A stretch of 64,000 nucleotides of DNA from Pedobacter frigidisoli (GTDB taxonomy: Bacteria; Bacteroidota; Bacteroidia; Sphingobacteriales; Sphingobacteriaceae): the NCBI RefSeq assembly GCF_004331675.1, contig NZ_SJSN01000006.1, positions 186,001 through 250,000 of the forward strand, given 5' to 3'. This document shows, one piece after another, positions 44,654 to 55,300 of the stretch. The position numbers and the translations under genes were made by a program. Numbering within the stretch: the first letter of the stretch is position 1; each line of letters begins with the position of its first letter. The notes under the pieces are model-generated. The model did no database searches. It was not told where the DNA came from and was given only the letters and a program-made list of their open reading frames with translations.

Positions 44654-45778
44654 ATGAATACAGCCGATTTACTGCAACGGGCACTACATTTCGAATTTTT
44701 AACTCAAGAAGAAGGCGTTTATCTTTATCATAATGCCGACACAGCATCGCTGATGTTTGTAGCCAATGAATTGCGCAAAATTCAGGTCCCGAGCGGCAAA
44801 GTGACTTGGCAGATCGATCGTAATGTAAACACAACCAATGTTTGTATTGCGAACTGTAAATTCTGTAATTTCTTCCGCAGACCTGGCCACGACGAAAGCT
44901 ATATTACTGATATTGAAACTTATAAAGTTAAAATTGAAGAAACTTTTCGTTTAGGTGGCGATCAACTATTATTACAAGGTGGTCATCACCCAGATTTAGG
45001 TTTAGCTTTTTATGCTGATCTTTTCAGAAAACTAAAAGAATTATATCCCGATTTAAAGCTTCACGCTTTAGGTCCGCCAGAAATTGCGCACGTTGCAAAA
45101 CTAGAAGGCATTAGCCATACCGAAGTTTTAAAAGCACTAAAAGAGGCCGGAATGGATTCACTTCCAGGAGCTGGTGCAGAAATTCTGAATGACCGTGTAA
45201 GAAGATTGATCTCCAAAGGAAAATGTGGCGGACAAGAATGGCTCGATGTGATGCGGGCTTGCCATCAATTGGACATCACTACTTCGGCAACGATGATGTT
45301 TGGTCACGTAGAAACCATTGAAGAACGTTTTGAACATTTGGTTTGGATTAGACAGGTTCAGAGCGAAAAACCAGCAGATGCAAATGGATTCCTTGCCTTT
45401 ATTCCTTGGCCTTTTCAAGATGATGGAACTTTGTTAAAAAGATTAAGAGGCATAACAAATGATGTTACTGCTGATGAATATATCCGAATGATTGCCTTGA
45501 GCCGCATTATGTTGCCCAATATTAAAAACATTCAGGCCAGTTGGTTAACGGTTGGTAAAGCAACTGCACAATTGTGTTTACATGCAGGTGCAAACGATTT
45601 TGGCTCGATCATGATTGAAGAAAACGTAGTTTCGGCAGCTGGTGCGCCACACCGTTTTACGGCAAATGGCATTCAGCAATCTATTAAAGCTGCCGGTTTT
45701 GAGCCACAACTCCGTGGCCAAAAATATAATTACCGAAGCCTGCCAGAACACTTAGAAGAACAGGTGATAACTTATTAA
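44654..45778 (+). CDS. mqnC: cyclic dehypoxanthinyl futalosine synthase
   Basis: 374 residues from the ATG at 44654; 21 upstream codons are rejected because they run through a repeat and the promoter. Radical SAM cysteines are C64, C68, C71 in NVCIANCKFCNFFR. LLQGGHHPDLGL, LHALGPPEIAHVAK, LPGAGAEIL and GANDFGSIMIEENVVSAAG match MqnC. It cyclises dehypoxanthine futalosine in the futalosine route to menaquinone. The other mqn genes are not in the window. Confidence 0.95.
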   Translation: MNTADLLQRALHFEFLTQEEGVYLYHNADTASLMFVANELRKIQVPSGKVTWQIDRNVNTTNVCIANCKFCNFFRRPGHDESYITDIETYKVKIEETFRLGGDQLLLQGGHHPDLGLAFYADLFRKLKELYPDLKLHALGPPEIAHVAKLEGISHTEVLKALKEAGMDSLPGAGAEILNDRVRRLISKGKCGGQEWLDVMRACHQLDITTSATMMFGHVETIEERFEHLVWIRQVQSEKPADANGFLAFIPWPFQDDGTLLKRLRGITNDVTADEYIRMIALSRIMLPNIKNIQASWLTVGKATAQLCLHAGANDFGSIMIEENVVSAAGAPHRFTANGIQQSIKAAGFEPQLRGQKYNYRSLPEHLEEQVITY

Positions 45779-46278
45779 TGAAATCAGTCATCCGATGAAC
45801 CTGAACAATTTGCAGATATTCATTGGATGATTGTTTTTAAAGATTAGGAATTATCTAAAAACGGTCATCACCATAAATCCAATTCTGGGTATTAATAGCA
45901 GGAAGGATGCTGAAATAAATTCAGCATGACGAACTGGCTAGCATATCGCTCTAAGAGCAAGTATCACATAAAATAATAATCGAAATCATATTCGTCTCAG
46001 GAAAGTTTAGATAGTCAACGGATGACTGATAAAATATTTAAGCACCCAGCCGAAAATATTTCTTCCAATTGCCCACCTAAACCCGATATACGTGGAAAGC
46101 CACCGATTTTTCTTCGGTGCTTGGAACATTAGCGGGAAGAAACTCAAACAAGTATTACTTCAATTGCTTTCCACAAAAACTTAGTTATGATAGAAAGTCC
46201 CGTTTGAATTTAGGTATTCGATGAACTTTTTTCACAATAAACCTTGCAGGTTTTTAAAACCTAAGAGGTTTGGACGAA
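45779..46278. other. intergenic stretch with several repeat words
   Basis: 500 bases, no gene. A GGATGCTGAAATAAATTCAGCATGACGA palindromic word (key parts TGCTGAA and TTCAGCA) lies at 45903-45931. Hairpin repeat copy G lies at 46077-46139. A short inverted ATCCGATGAA/TTCATTGGATGAT pair lies at 45790-45835. Confidence 0.55.
46077..46139 (+). repeat. dispersed hairpin repeat, copy G
   Basis: TAAACCCGATATACGTGGAAAGC, hairpin CACCGA/TCGGTG (46101-46106 with 46114-46119) with a TTTTTCT loop, then GGAACATTAGCGGGAAG. Another stem sequence with pairing kept. Confidence 0.7.
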
Positions 46279-47940
46279 CTAATGTCCCTCATCATTCATG
46301 GTATCGCTATAAGGATTTGCATGGGAATAATCGACAGCCGAAACTTTGTAATCTGTTGGTGCAAAGCTTTTCGAACTGCTCAGGGCCATGCCCAATTCGA
46401 AACGGGTTGGATAGGGCGTTTGCAATAAACTACCTGCAGGGATGTATGGAAAACTTTCTAAGTAGGTTTGCATTACACTCGGACTAACCCTTCTATTAAT
46501 ATAAGCCCTACTTAACTGACTAGTTTCTTTTAAACCTGCAGCGCCCAACAACTCTACCGCACTGGCCACAGTTAAATTATGGAAGTTTTTAACCCTTACC
46601 GTTTTATCTCCAACAACCAAACCTTTCATTAAACTCTGGTCTTGTGTAGCCACACCTGTAGGGCAAGTATTGCTGTTGCATTCCAGCGCTTGGATACAGC
46701 CCAAAGCGAACATCATTCCGCGGGCTGCATTACACATATCTGCTCCCAATGAAATATTTTTAACTAAATCAAAGCCCGTAGCAACCTTACCAGAGGCAAT
46801 AATTTTAATATGTTTTTTAAGATCGAAACCATTTAAAACATCATACACAAACGCAACACCCTCACGCAGTGGCATACCTACAGAATTCGAAAACTCTTGA
46901 GGTGCTGCACCTGTTCCACCCTCGCCACCATCTACAGTAATAAAATCTGGATAGATTCCAGTTTCAATCATCGCTTTGCAAATGGCGTAAAACTCACTCT
47001 TACGACCAATACATAGTTTGAAACCCACAGGTTTACCATCAGATAAATCTCTTAAACTTTTAACAAACTCTAATAAGCCAATTGGCGAGTTGAAAGCTGA
47101 ATGTGAAGGTGGAGAAAGTACGTCTTTACCCTCGGGCACTAAACGAATTCTTGCAACTTCGGCAGTTACTTTTTTGGCTGGCAACATACCGCCATGACCA
47201 GGTTTTGCTCCTTGAGACAATTTAATCTCGATCATTTTTACTTGATCAGTTTTCGCTCTCTCCGCGTAAGCATCATAATTGAAAGTTCCATCATCGTTAC
47301 GGCAACCGAAATAACCTGTACCAATTTGCCAAATTAAATCGCCACTCGGCTGACGGTGATAATCACTTATTCCGCCTTCTCCCGTATTGTGAGCGAAGTT
47401 TCCCATTTTAGCACCACCGTTTAATGCCAAAATTGCATTCTGACTTAACGAACCAAAGCTCATGGCAGATATATTATAAATACTTGCCGAATATGGCTTT
47501 TTACAATCTGGGCCACCAACTAAAACACGTGGATCGAGATTTAATTCGTGATGGGAAATTGCCGCAATGCTATGACTTAACCACTCGTAACCATTTTCGT
47601 AAACGTTCAGTTGGGTTCCAAATGGAATAGTGTCGTTATCTTTTTTAGCTCGTTGATAAATTAAAGATCGGTTTAAGCGGTTATATGGCGTTCCGTTGGT
47701 ATCGCTTTCTACAAAATATTGATAAACCTTTGGCCTTAATTCTTCCATAAAGTATCTTAATCGGCCAAAAACAGGATAATTTCTTACAATACTATGTTTT
47801 GGTTGATATAAATCGTAAACCCCAAGGATTACAAAAGGACCTGTGAAAAGGAATGTCCACCATAAAAAAGGATGGTATAAGCCCAGCATAATGGTTAGGG
47901 CAATTAAAAATGCGGCAATCGCGACGAAAGCTTTTCTCAT
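46279..47940 (-). CDS. FMN-binding glutamate-synthase-like membrane protein
   Basis: 553 residues. Two N-terminal membrane helices (about 5-43, AIAAFLIALTIMLGL and WWTFLFTGPFVILGVYDLY) anchor a GltB FMN-barrel domain: ISAMSFGSLSQNAILALN, KLSQGAKPGHGGMLP, VDGGEGGTGAAP and CIQALECNSNTCPTGVATQ, the last with the cysteines of the [3Fe-4S] site. It lacks the glutaminase domain and the GltD partner, so it is a glutamate-synthase-related oxidoreductase with unknown partner. It follows yoeB by 11 bases on the same strand. Confidence 0.9.
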   Translation of the reverse strand: MRKAFVAIAAFLIALTIMLGLYHPFLWWTFLFTGPFVILGVYDLYQPKHSIVRNYPVFGRLRYFMEELRPKVYQYFVESDTNGTPYNRLNRSLIYQRAKKDNDTIPFGTQLNVYENGYEWLSHSIAAISHHELNLDPRVLVGGPDCKKPYSASIYNISAMSFGSLSQNAILALNGGAKMGNFAHNTGEGGISDYHRQPSGDLIWQIGTGYFGCRNDDGTFNYDAYAERAKTDQVKMIEIKLSQGAKPGHGGMLPAKKVTAEVARIRLVPEGKDVLSPPSHSAFNSPIGLLEFVKSLRDLSDGKPVGFKLCIGRKSEFYAICKAMIETGIYPDFITVDGGEGGTGAAPQEFSNSVGMPLREGVAFVYDVLNGFDLKKHIKIIASGKVATGFDLVKNISLGADMCNAARGMMFALGCIQALECNSNTCPTGVATQDQSLMKGLVVGDKTVRVKNFHNLTVASAVELLGAAGLKETSQLSRAYINRRVSPSVMQTYLESFPYIPAGSLLQTPYPTRFELGMALSSSKSFAPTDYKVSAVDYSHANPYSDTMNDEGH

Positions 47941-47951
47941 GTTTTGTTATA

Positions 47952-48212
47952 TTAAGTATGGTACCTACACTGTAGAATAATTATTGCTGAATTTTCTACT
48001 TTGTAAACCAATCGATGTTCTAAGTTTATTCTGCGAGACCACCAACCAGAAAATTGGTGTTTTAATGGCTCTGGTTTTCCTATTCCCTCAAAAGGAGTTC
48101 GCTCAATTTCTTTTATCAGGGCGTTTATTTTCTTGAGGATCGATTTATCCACATCCTGCCAATAGAGATAATCTTCCCTTGCACCCTCAAGAAATAATTT
48201 ATTCATTCTCAA
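47952..48212 (-). CDS. yoeB: YoeB-type toxin, ribosome-dependent mRNA endonuclease
   Basis: 86 residues (an ATG two codons later is possible). Very close in pattern to E. coli YoeB: DYLYWQDVDKSILKKINALI, RTPFEGIGKPEPLKH, GWWSRRINLEHRLVY, CRYHT. Catalytic residues correspond to Glu48, Arg67 and His85. It cleaves mRNA at the ribosomal A site when free of antitoxin. It overlaps yefM by 14 bases and is downstream of it. Confidence 0.95.
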   Translation of the reverse strand: MRMNKLFLEGAREDYLYWQDVDKSILKKINALIKEIERTPFEGIGKPEPLKHQFSGWWSRRINLEHRLVYKVENSAIIILQCRYHT

Positions 48213-48456
48213 CTAAGTCTTGCGCCTTTGCCAAACCTTTTTCATAATCGTTTAAGCCTTTTTCCAAACGAAGCGCATTTTTCGGGCTTTTTAACAAATA
48301 AAAAGTTTCCATCATGCTATCATAGTCAGCTTTCGAAAGCACTACAACATCTTCTCCCTTTGCACGGGTAACAAATAATGGGGTATGATTGGAAAAAACC
48401 TTATCCAAATAAGACTTTAAACTCTGCCTAAAAGAGGTGTAATTAGTAATTTCCAT
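48199..48456 (-). CDS. yefM: YefM/Phd family antitoxin
   Basis: 85 residues. The N-terminal DNA-binding fold (ITNYTSFRQSLKSYLDKVF, then PLFVTRAKGEDVVVLSKADYDSMMET) is that of Phd/YefM, and the C-terminal helix (LRLEKGLNDYEKGL) would wrap and block YoeB. First gene of the toxin-antitoxin pair. A YefM-type operator lies 42 bases upstream. Confidence 0.94.
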   Translation of the reverse strand: MEITNYTSFRQSLKSYLDKVFSNHTPLFVTRAKGEDVVVLSKADYDSMMETFYLLKSPKNALRLEKGLNDYEKGLAKAQDLVENE

Positions 48457-48497
48457 TCTATTGAATTAAGTCTCAAAGTTAAAAATAAAAAAATAAC

Positions 48498-48515
48498 TGT
48501 ACAATTATTTGTACA
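48498..48515 (-). promoter_or_regulatory. yefM-yoeB autoregulatory operator
   Basis: Two TGTACA palindromes at 48498-48503 and 48510-48515 have centres 12 bp apart. From published work on E. coli YefM-YoeB, the operator has paired palindromes with the same TGTACA core; the spacing is recalled as also about 12 bp. The site lies just before the antitoxin gene. Confidence 0.7.
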
Positions 48516-48583
48516 TATTTAAAATCTTTATCATTAATAATTACTTTTAAACAACCAACCCATTAAATTGTTATTTTTACGCT

Positions 48584-49204
48584 ATGCTTATCAAGATCTA
48601 TCCAGAAAACCCAAACGAAAAGGCCATTGAACAGGTTGTAGAGATACTAAAAAAAGGCGGAATTATAATTTATCCTACTGATACCGTATATGGTTTGGGT
48701 TGCGATATTACCAATCCAAAGGCCATCGAAAAAATCGCTCGCATTCGGGGCATCAAACCAGAAAAGGCTAACTTTTCTTTTATTTGTCACGATTTAAAAC
48801 ACATTTCCGATTATATTAAACCGATCGACAATACCACTTTTAGGGTTTTGAAAAAAGCTTTACCTGGCCCTTTTACCTTTATTTTTAATGCCAATAACAA
48901 CGTACCTAAATTACTAAGCTCGAATAAAAAAACAGTTGGTATTCGTGTGCCAGATAATAATATCGCCCGTTGTATTGTAAAGGAATTGGGTAATCCTATT
49001 TTATCAACTTCAATTAAGGATGATGATGATGTAATCGAATACTCAACGGATCCAGAATTGATACACGAGAAATATGAAAATTTGGTTGATTTGGTTATTG
49101 ATGGTGGTTATGGAGATAATGAAGCATCGACAGTTATTGATTGTACCACCGGCGAATTTGAAGTAATCCGGGAGGGAAAAGGAAATATAGAGGATTTTTT
49201 ATAG
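48584..49204 (+). CDS. L-threonylcarbamoyladenylate synthase family (YciO type)
   Basis: 206 residues of the Sua5/YciO/YrdC fold. GGIIIYPTDTVYGLGCDITNP, RIRGIKPEKANFSFICHDL, LPGPFTFIFNAN and KKTVGIRVPDN. The K-x-R-x-K start of the ATP site is partly altered (RIRGIKPEKAN), which resembles YciO more than TsaC. It is either the tRNA t6A threonylcarbamoyl-AMP synthase or a YciO paralogue; the Sua5 C-terminal domain is absent. Confidence 0.85.
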   Translation: MLIKIYPENPNEKAIEQVVEILKKGGIIIYPTDTVYGLGCDITNPKAIEKIARIRGIKPEKANFSFICHDLKHISDYIKPIDNTTFRVLKKALPGPFTFIFNANNNVPKLLSSNKKTVGIRVPDNNIARCIVKELGNPILSTSIKDDDDVIEYSTDPELIHEKYENLVDLVIDGGYGDNEASTVIDCTTGEFEVIREGKGNIEDFL

Positions 49205-49337
49205 GATTTACCTTATAATTATTCTTAAAAACGCTAGACAACGCATTCATCATCATAAAATTATTCAATATTAGATTTATTTCTCCACAATCGTTAGAAT
49301 TAACATTAAGTTAATCTGATAATAAGGCTTTTGCATA

Positions 49338-49345
49338 TACATTTG
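49338..49345 (+). promoter_or_regulatory. predicted -7 box of the T9SS cargo gene
   Basis: TACATTTG, exact match to TAnnTTTG, 20 bases before the ATG; short leader of about 13 bases. Confidence 0.5.
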
Positions 49346-49365
49346 TTGTAAACAAAACAAACTAT

Positions 49366-52300
49366 ATGAAAAGACCTTTACTTCTCATTTTATTTTTCCT
49401 CTTTTCTCTTCCAATTTTCGCTCAGGTAACGTTAACTACATCGCCTTATGCCGAAAATTTTAATGGAATTGGAACAGGATTGCCAACAGGCTTTACGGTA
49501 AGAACAGGTGCAAGCGCAACAACTTTAGGTGCAACAGCAATATTAACAACTGCGGCAACGGCCTGGAACAACACTAGCGGCGCATTTAAAAACTTCGCTT
49601 CTGCAACTGCAGGTTCTGCGGCTAGCACGGCTACGCAAGCCGCTGCCACTGATAGAGCACTTGGACTTAAACAAACAGGTGCTGTGGGAGATCCAGGTGG
49701 TGCTTTTGTATTTCAAATTGATAATACGACTGCCAAAACGGGCTTCAAACTATCTTTCGATTTGCAATCTTTAGATGTTGCGGCGGGTAGAACAACAGGC
49801 TGGAGAGTTGATTATGGCTTTGGAGCCACACCAACTTTTACAGATGCTGGCGCTGGAACAACAAATACTTCTACAGTTTTTGCAAACACAACAATTAACG
49901 TAGATTTTGGTACTGCATTAGATAATAGCGCAGGTCCAGTTTGGATTCGCGTGGTTGCACTTGTAGCCTCAACAGGTTCTGGAAGCAGACCTACAACAGC
50001 TATTGATAACTTCAATTTAACCTTTACATCTGGTGCAACAGCATCGCCAACGTTAACAGCAACACCGAACAGCTTAGATTTTGGAACGCAACTTACCAAC
50101 ACATCTTCAGCAGAAAAAACATTTGTTTTAGGATCAGCTAATTTGAACGCAACAAGTGTTGGCTTAACCACAGCAGCCCCTTTCGCTATTGCTAAAACTT
50201 CTGGAGGAACTTTTGCAACCTCCTTAACTTACACCAGTGCAGAACTCACATCGGGAAGTAATACGGTTTACACCAAATTTACGCCCTTAACTACTGGCAC
50301 TTTAAATGGTTCTATTACTATTTCTGGAGGTGGAGCATCAACTCCGCCGTCAGTAGCTTTAACTGGTATTGGTCAATCTGCTGTTTTAACGGTTGATAAA
50401 ACCTCACTAGATTTTGGTTCGCAAGTTTCAGGAACAAATTCAACAGCACAAACCTATACGTTAAGTGCAACAGGCTTAACAGACGTAGTCACAGTAGCGA
50501 CAAATACACCTTTTTACATTTCGAAAGATAATGTAACTTTCAGTACTTCATTAACTTATTCCATTGCAGAATTGGCCACCAGTAAAACAGTTTATGCTCG
50601 TTTTACACCCTCAACGGCAACTTCATCAACAGATAATATTAGCATAGCAAGTGCAGGAGCAACTACACAAACCATTGCAGTAACAGGGATTGGTACTACA
50701 CCGCCAGCGGCCCCAACACATATCGTGATCTCTGAAGTTTATGGTGGCGGAGGAAATTCTGGCGCTACATTCAAGAATGATTTCATCGAATTATATAATC
50801 CAGGTAACACTGCTGTAGATTTAACTGGCTGGTCTGTTCAATATTCAAGCGCTGCGGGAACAGGAACATGGGCCAAAACCGATTTAGCCGGAAGTATTCC
50901 CGCAAAAAGTTTCTTCTTAATTCAGGCAGCGGCTGGCACGGGCGGAACCGTTAATTTGCCAACACCAGATGTAATTGGAACTTTAGCACTTTCTGGTACA
51001 ACTGGAAAAATTATTTTAAGCAATTCAAATTCATTGCTAACTGGCGCCAATCCATCTACAGCTGTTGTAGTAGATAAAGTAGGTTTCGGCCCAACTGCTA
51101 CGGGCTTTGAAACCGCTCCAACTCCTGTAATCTCCAATACAACTTCTATCGAACGTAAGGCAGGCGCAACATCAACTGCTGCAACTTTATCCATTGGTGG
51201 CTCAGAAGAATTTAATGGAAACGGATACGATACAGATAACAATAATACCAATTTTGTAGTTACTGCACCAAATCCTCAAAACAGTTTAGTAAAAGAACCC
51301 ACTGGTGCTAATCACCTTGTAATTTCTGAAGTTTACGGTGGCGGTGGAAACTCTGGTTCGGTTTATAAAAATGACTTTATCGAACTTTACAACCCTACAT
51401 TAACAGCTGTTAATTTAACAGGTTGGTCGGTTCAATACGCAAGTGCCGCAGGTACTTCATGGCAAATCACACCTTTGAGCGGAACAATCGCACCAAAAAG
51501 CTTTTACCTCGTTCAGGAAGCTGCTGGAACTGCGGGCACAACAACCTTGCCTACTGTTGACAAGGCTGGAACCATTGCAATGGCTGCTGGTGCGGGTAAA
51601 GTTTTATTGGCAAATGTAGCTACAGCACAAACAGGAACAACGCCAACAGGAACGCAAATTGTAGATTTGGTGGGTTATGGTTTAACTGCAGTAGGTTTTG
51701 AAGGAACTGGGCCTGCACCTGTTCCAAGTGCTACATTTTCTGTAGAACGTAAGGCAAGTGCAACTTCTGATGCCACAACACTAGGCATTGGTGGCAGTGA
51801 AGAATTTGCAGGAAATGGTTATGATAGCGATGATAACTCCGTAGATTTTGTAAGCAAAGTTGCTAATCCTCAAAATTCTACGGTAACAGAACCGGCATCA
51901 ACCTCTGGACCTTATTTAGTGACTACGCCAAAAACATTAGTTTTCAGTAATCAGGCGATTAATACTACATCAGCAGCTAAAAGCTATGTTTTATCTGCCG
52001 GAAACTTAACCAATACAACTACTCTAACAACAAGTGCACCTTACACTATTTCTAAGGATAACGTTACATTTTCAACAACCATAAATTACACTGCTGCAGA
52101 TTTGGCAACAAATCAAACTGTTTATGTTAAATTTGGTCCGACAGTAATTGGTAATGCCACAGGCAGTATTTTACACGCAAGTGCTGGTGCAACTTCAGTT
52201 TTACTTTCTTTAACTGGACCAGCTGTTGATCCAAACCAAACTGCTTTTACTTTCGAAAACTGTACAACCGTTGGAAGTGCAGCTTTATCTGATGGCTTTT

Positions 52301-55300
52301 ATCAATACAACGTAACTGGCCCTCAAACTTGGGGCTGTACCACAACTTTCGGTCATGATGCTGCTGATCCAACCGGTGTAGCCAGCTTAGGAAATGCATT
52401 GCAAATTAATGGTTATTCGAGCGGTAACATCCTGAATGAAGATTGGTTAATCTCTCCAGCTTTAAATATCTCGAGCTTTAATTATGCAATCTTATCTTTC
52501 TGGACTCGCTCGGCTTTTGCAGGAGATAAACTTCAATTAAAAATCTCTACAAATTACACGGGCTCGGGCAATCCTGCGCTTGCTACATGGACAAGCATCG
52601 ATGGTAAATTTCCAGAAACAGGATCGGATAAATGGACTAAATCTGATAACATCGATTTATCAGCATACAAAGCTACTCCAGTTTATGTAGCTATTGTTTA
52701 TAATTCTACCACATCATCTGCAAGCCGCTGGACGGTTGATGATTTTGCCGTAACCAATTCGAGTACACCACCAGCTGTTGATATAACGACTTCTCCATCA
52801 AGCGTGAGCTTTGGTTTTCAGGTAGCAAATTCTACTTCTCCTGCAAGCACATTCGGTTTTTCTGCCGGTAATTTAACTGGCGATGTAACCTTAACTGCTC
52901 CTGCTAACTTCACATTATCAAAAACAAGCGGTGGCACTTTTGGCAGCACATTAACTTATGCTAAAACAGATATTAATAATACATCACCAACTGTTTACGC
53001 TAAATTTTCTCCAACTACGGTAAATACGAGCTACGCTGGAAATGTATCCATCGCAACAACAGGCTCCGTTAACAAAACTGTTGCCTTTACCGGAAACACA
53101 TTCGACATTGCCAATACTTTAGAAGTGGTAAACTGGAACATCGAATGGTTTGGTAGTCCTGCTCAAGACCCATCGAACGATATTCTTCAGGCTGCGAATG
53201 TTAAAACAGTCATCAACAATTTAAACGCAGATATTTATGGCCTTGCTGAAGTGGTAGATACAACCTTATTCAGAAACACGATTTTACCTGTGGGATACAA
53301 TGTTTTATTCAGCGAATTTGGTTCTTATGCTGATGATAAAGCTGATGCTGATTATCCTTTAGCACAAAAACTGGCCTTTATGTATCGTACAGATTTAATT
53401 AAGCCGATTTCAACTTTAGGAATTTTAAGAGATACTTACAATCCTGCTGTTGCATCTACAAGTGTGGATGGAACTCCATACAAAAACTGGTCGTCGGGTC
53501 GTTTCCCTTACATGATGCAGGCCCAGGTAAAAATCAATAATAAGCTAGATACGGTTTATTTTATCGAGATCCACGCAAAGGCAAATACAGGTACTACCGC
53601 CGATCAAATTGATTCTTATAATCGTAGAAAAGGTGGAAACAAGCAAATGAAAGATTGGATTGATGCAAATCTTGCTGGTAAAAAAGTAATTATTCTTGGT
53701 GATTTTAACGATGTTTTGGATGCTGATAAAACCATTGCGCCAATGCCGGGAACAGGAACTTCTTATTCTGATTTTACGCAGGATGTTGCAAATTATTTCC
53801 CTGTAACCTTGCCTTTAAGCTTGACAGGAAAGCAATCGACAGCTGGATTTCCAACCGTTATTGATAACGTCATCATTACGAAAAGCCTTAACCTTAACTA
53901 CATTCCAGCATCGGCTGAAGTATTAGATGCTGTTAAAAACCTGGTTACCAATTACAGTTCTACAACAACTGATCACTATCCGATTAAATCGAGATATCTA
54001 TTTGGCAACGGCATTCCTACGATTGATGCAGTAGCAAATCAAGCCGTTTGTTATTCATCGGCCAATCAAACCATTGCGGTAACAGGAATTTCTTCAGGTC
54101 CTGAAACCTCACAAACTACTACCCTTTCAATAACTTCTGATAACGCAAACTTGTTCGATGTTTTATCAATCGCAGCAAATGGCACCGATAAAGGAACCAT
54201 CACTTATCACTTAAAAAACAATGTAAGTGGTGTGGCAAATATTACCGTTACGGTAATGGATAACGGCGGAACAGACTTTGGAGGCGTAAATAAAATCTCT
54301 AAAACATTCAAATTAACGGTTACAGCGGCTGCAACAGGAACAATAACTGGAACAACAGCTGTATGTTTAAATGGTACAGCGCCAACCATCACTTTTACGG
54401 GTGCAAATGGAATAGCTCCATACACATTTACCTACAACATTAATGGAGGAACAAGTCAAACGATTACTACAGCCGGAACAAATTCTACAGTAACAGTTAC
54501 TGCTCCAGCTACGGTTGCAGGCACTTTTACTTACAACTTAGTGAATGTTAAGGATGCAAACTGCGGCCAGCCACAAACTGGAACAGCAACGGTAACAGTT
54601 AGGGCTTTAGCAACTGCAAGCATTTCTGGTTCAACAGCCATTCCGCAAAACGGTACTGCTCCAGTAATTACTTTTACCGGCGCAAACGGAACTGCTCCAT
54701 ATACTTTCACCTACAATATCAATGGTGGAACAGGCAGAACAGTAACTTCAACGGGAAATACGGCAACAGTTTCTGTACCAACTACAGCTGTAGGAACGTT
54801 CGTTTATAATCTTATAAGCGTTGCTGATGTAAATTGCGGTCAGGCGCAAACAGGTTCGGCAACTGTATTGGTTCGTCCATTACCAGTAGCAACCATCGCA
54901 GGAACAACTTCAGTTTGTATTTTCAGCACATCGCCTGCGGTTACTTTTACAGGCTCGGTTGGAACAGCGCCTTACACTTTTACTTACACGGTAAATGGAA
55001 GTAGCAACAGAACGGTTACCACAAATTCAACAACAGCAACAGTTAGTGCCCCAACTGGAACAGCTGGAACTTTTACTTATACATTAGTCAGCGTTGCCGA
55101 TGCTTATGCAAATCAATTGCAAACTGGAGCAGCTACGGTTACGGTAAATCCGTTACCTATCGTTTCCATCAGCAGCAATAAAGGCGTATCTATTTCAAAA
55201 GGCGACGCAATTATCTTATCAGCAACTGGCGGTACACAATACAGCTGGACAGGTGCAGAAATTACTGGCGGACAAACAACTGCGGCAGCAATCATTAGAC

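Noticed and set aside
49446..51251. Long minus-strand frames inside the giant cargo gene
   Set aside because: Antisense shadows of a Thr/Ala/Gly-rich coding sequence.
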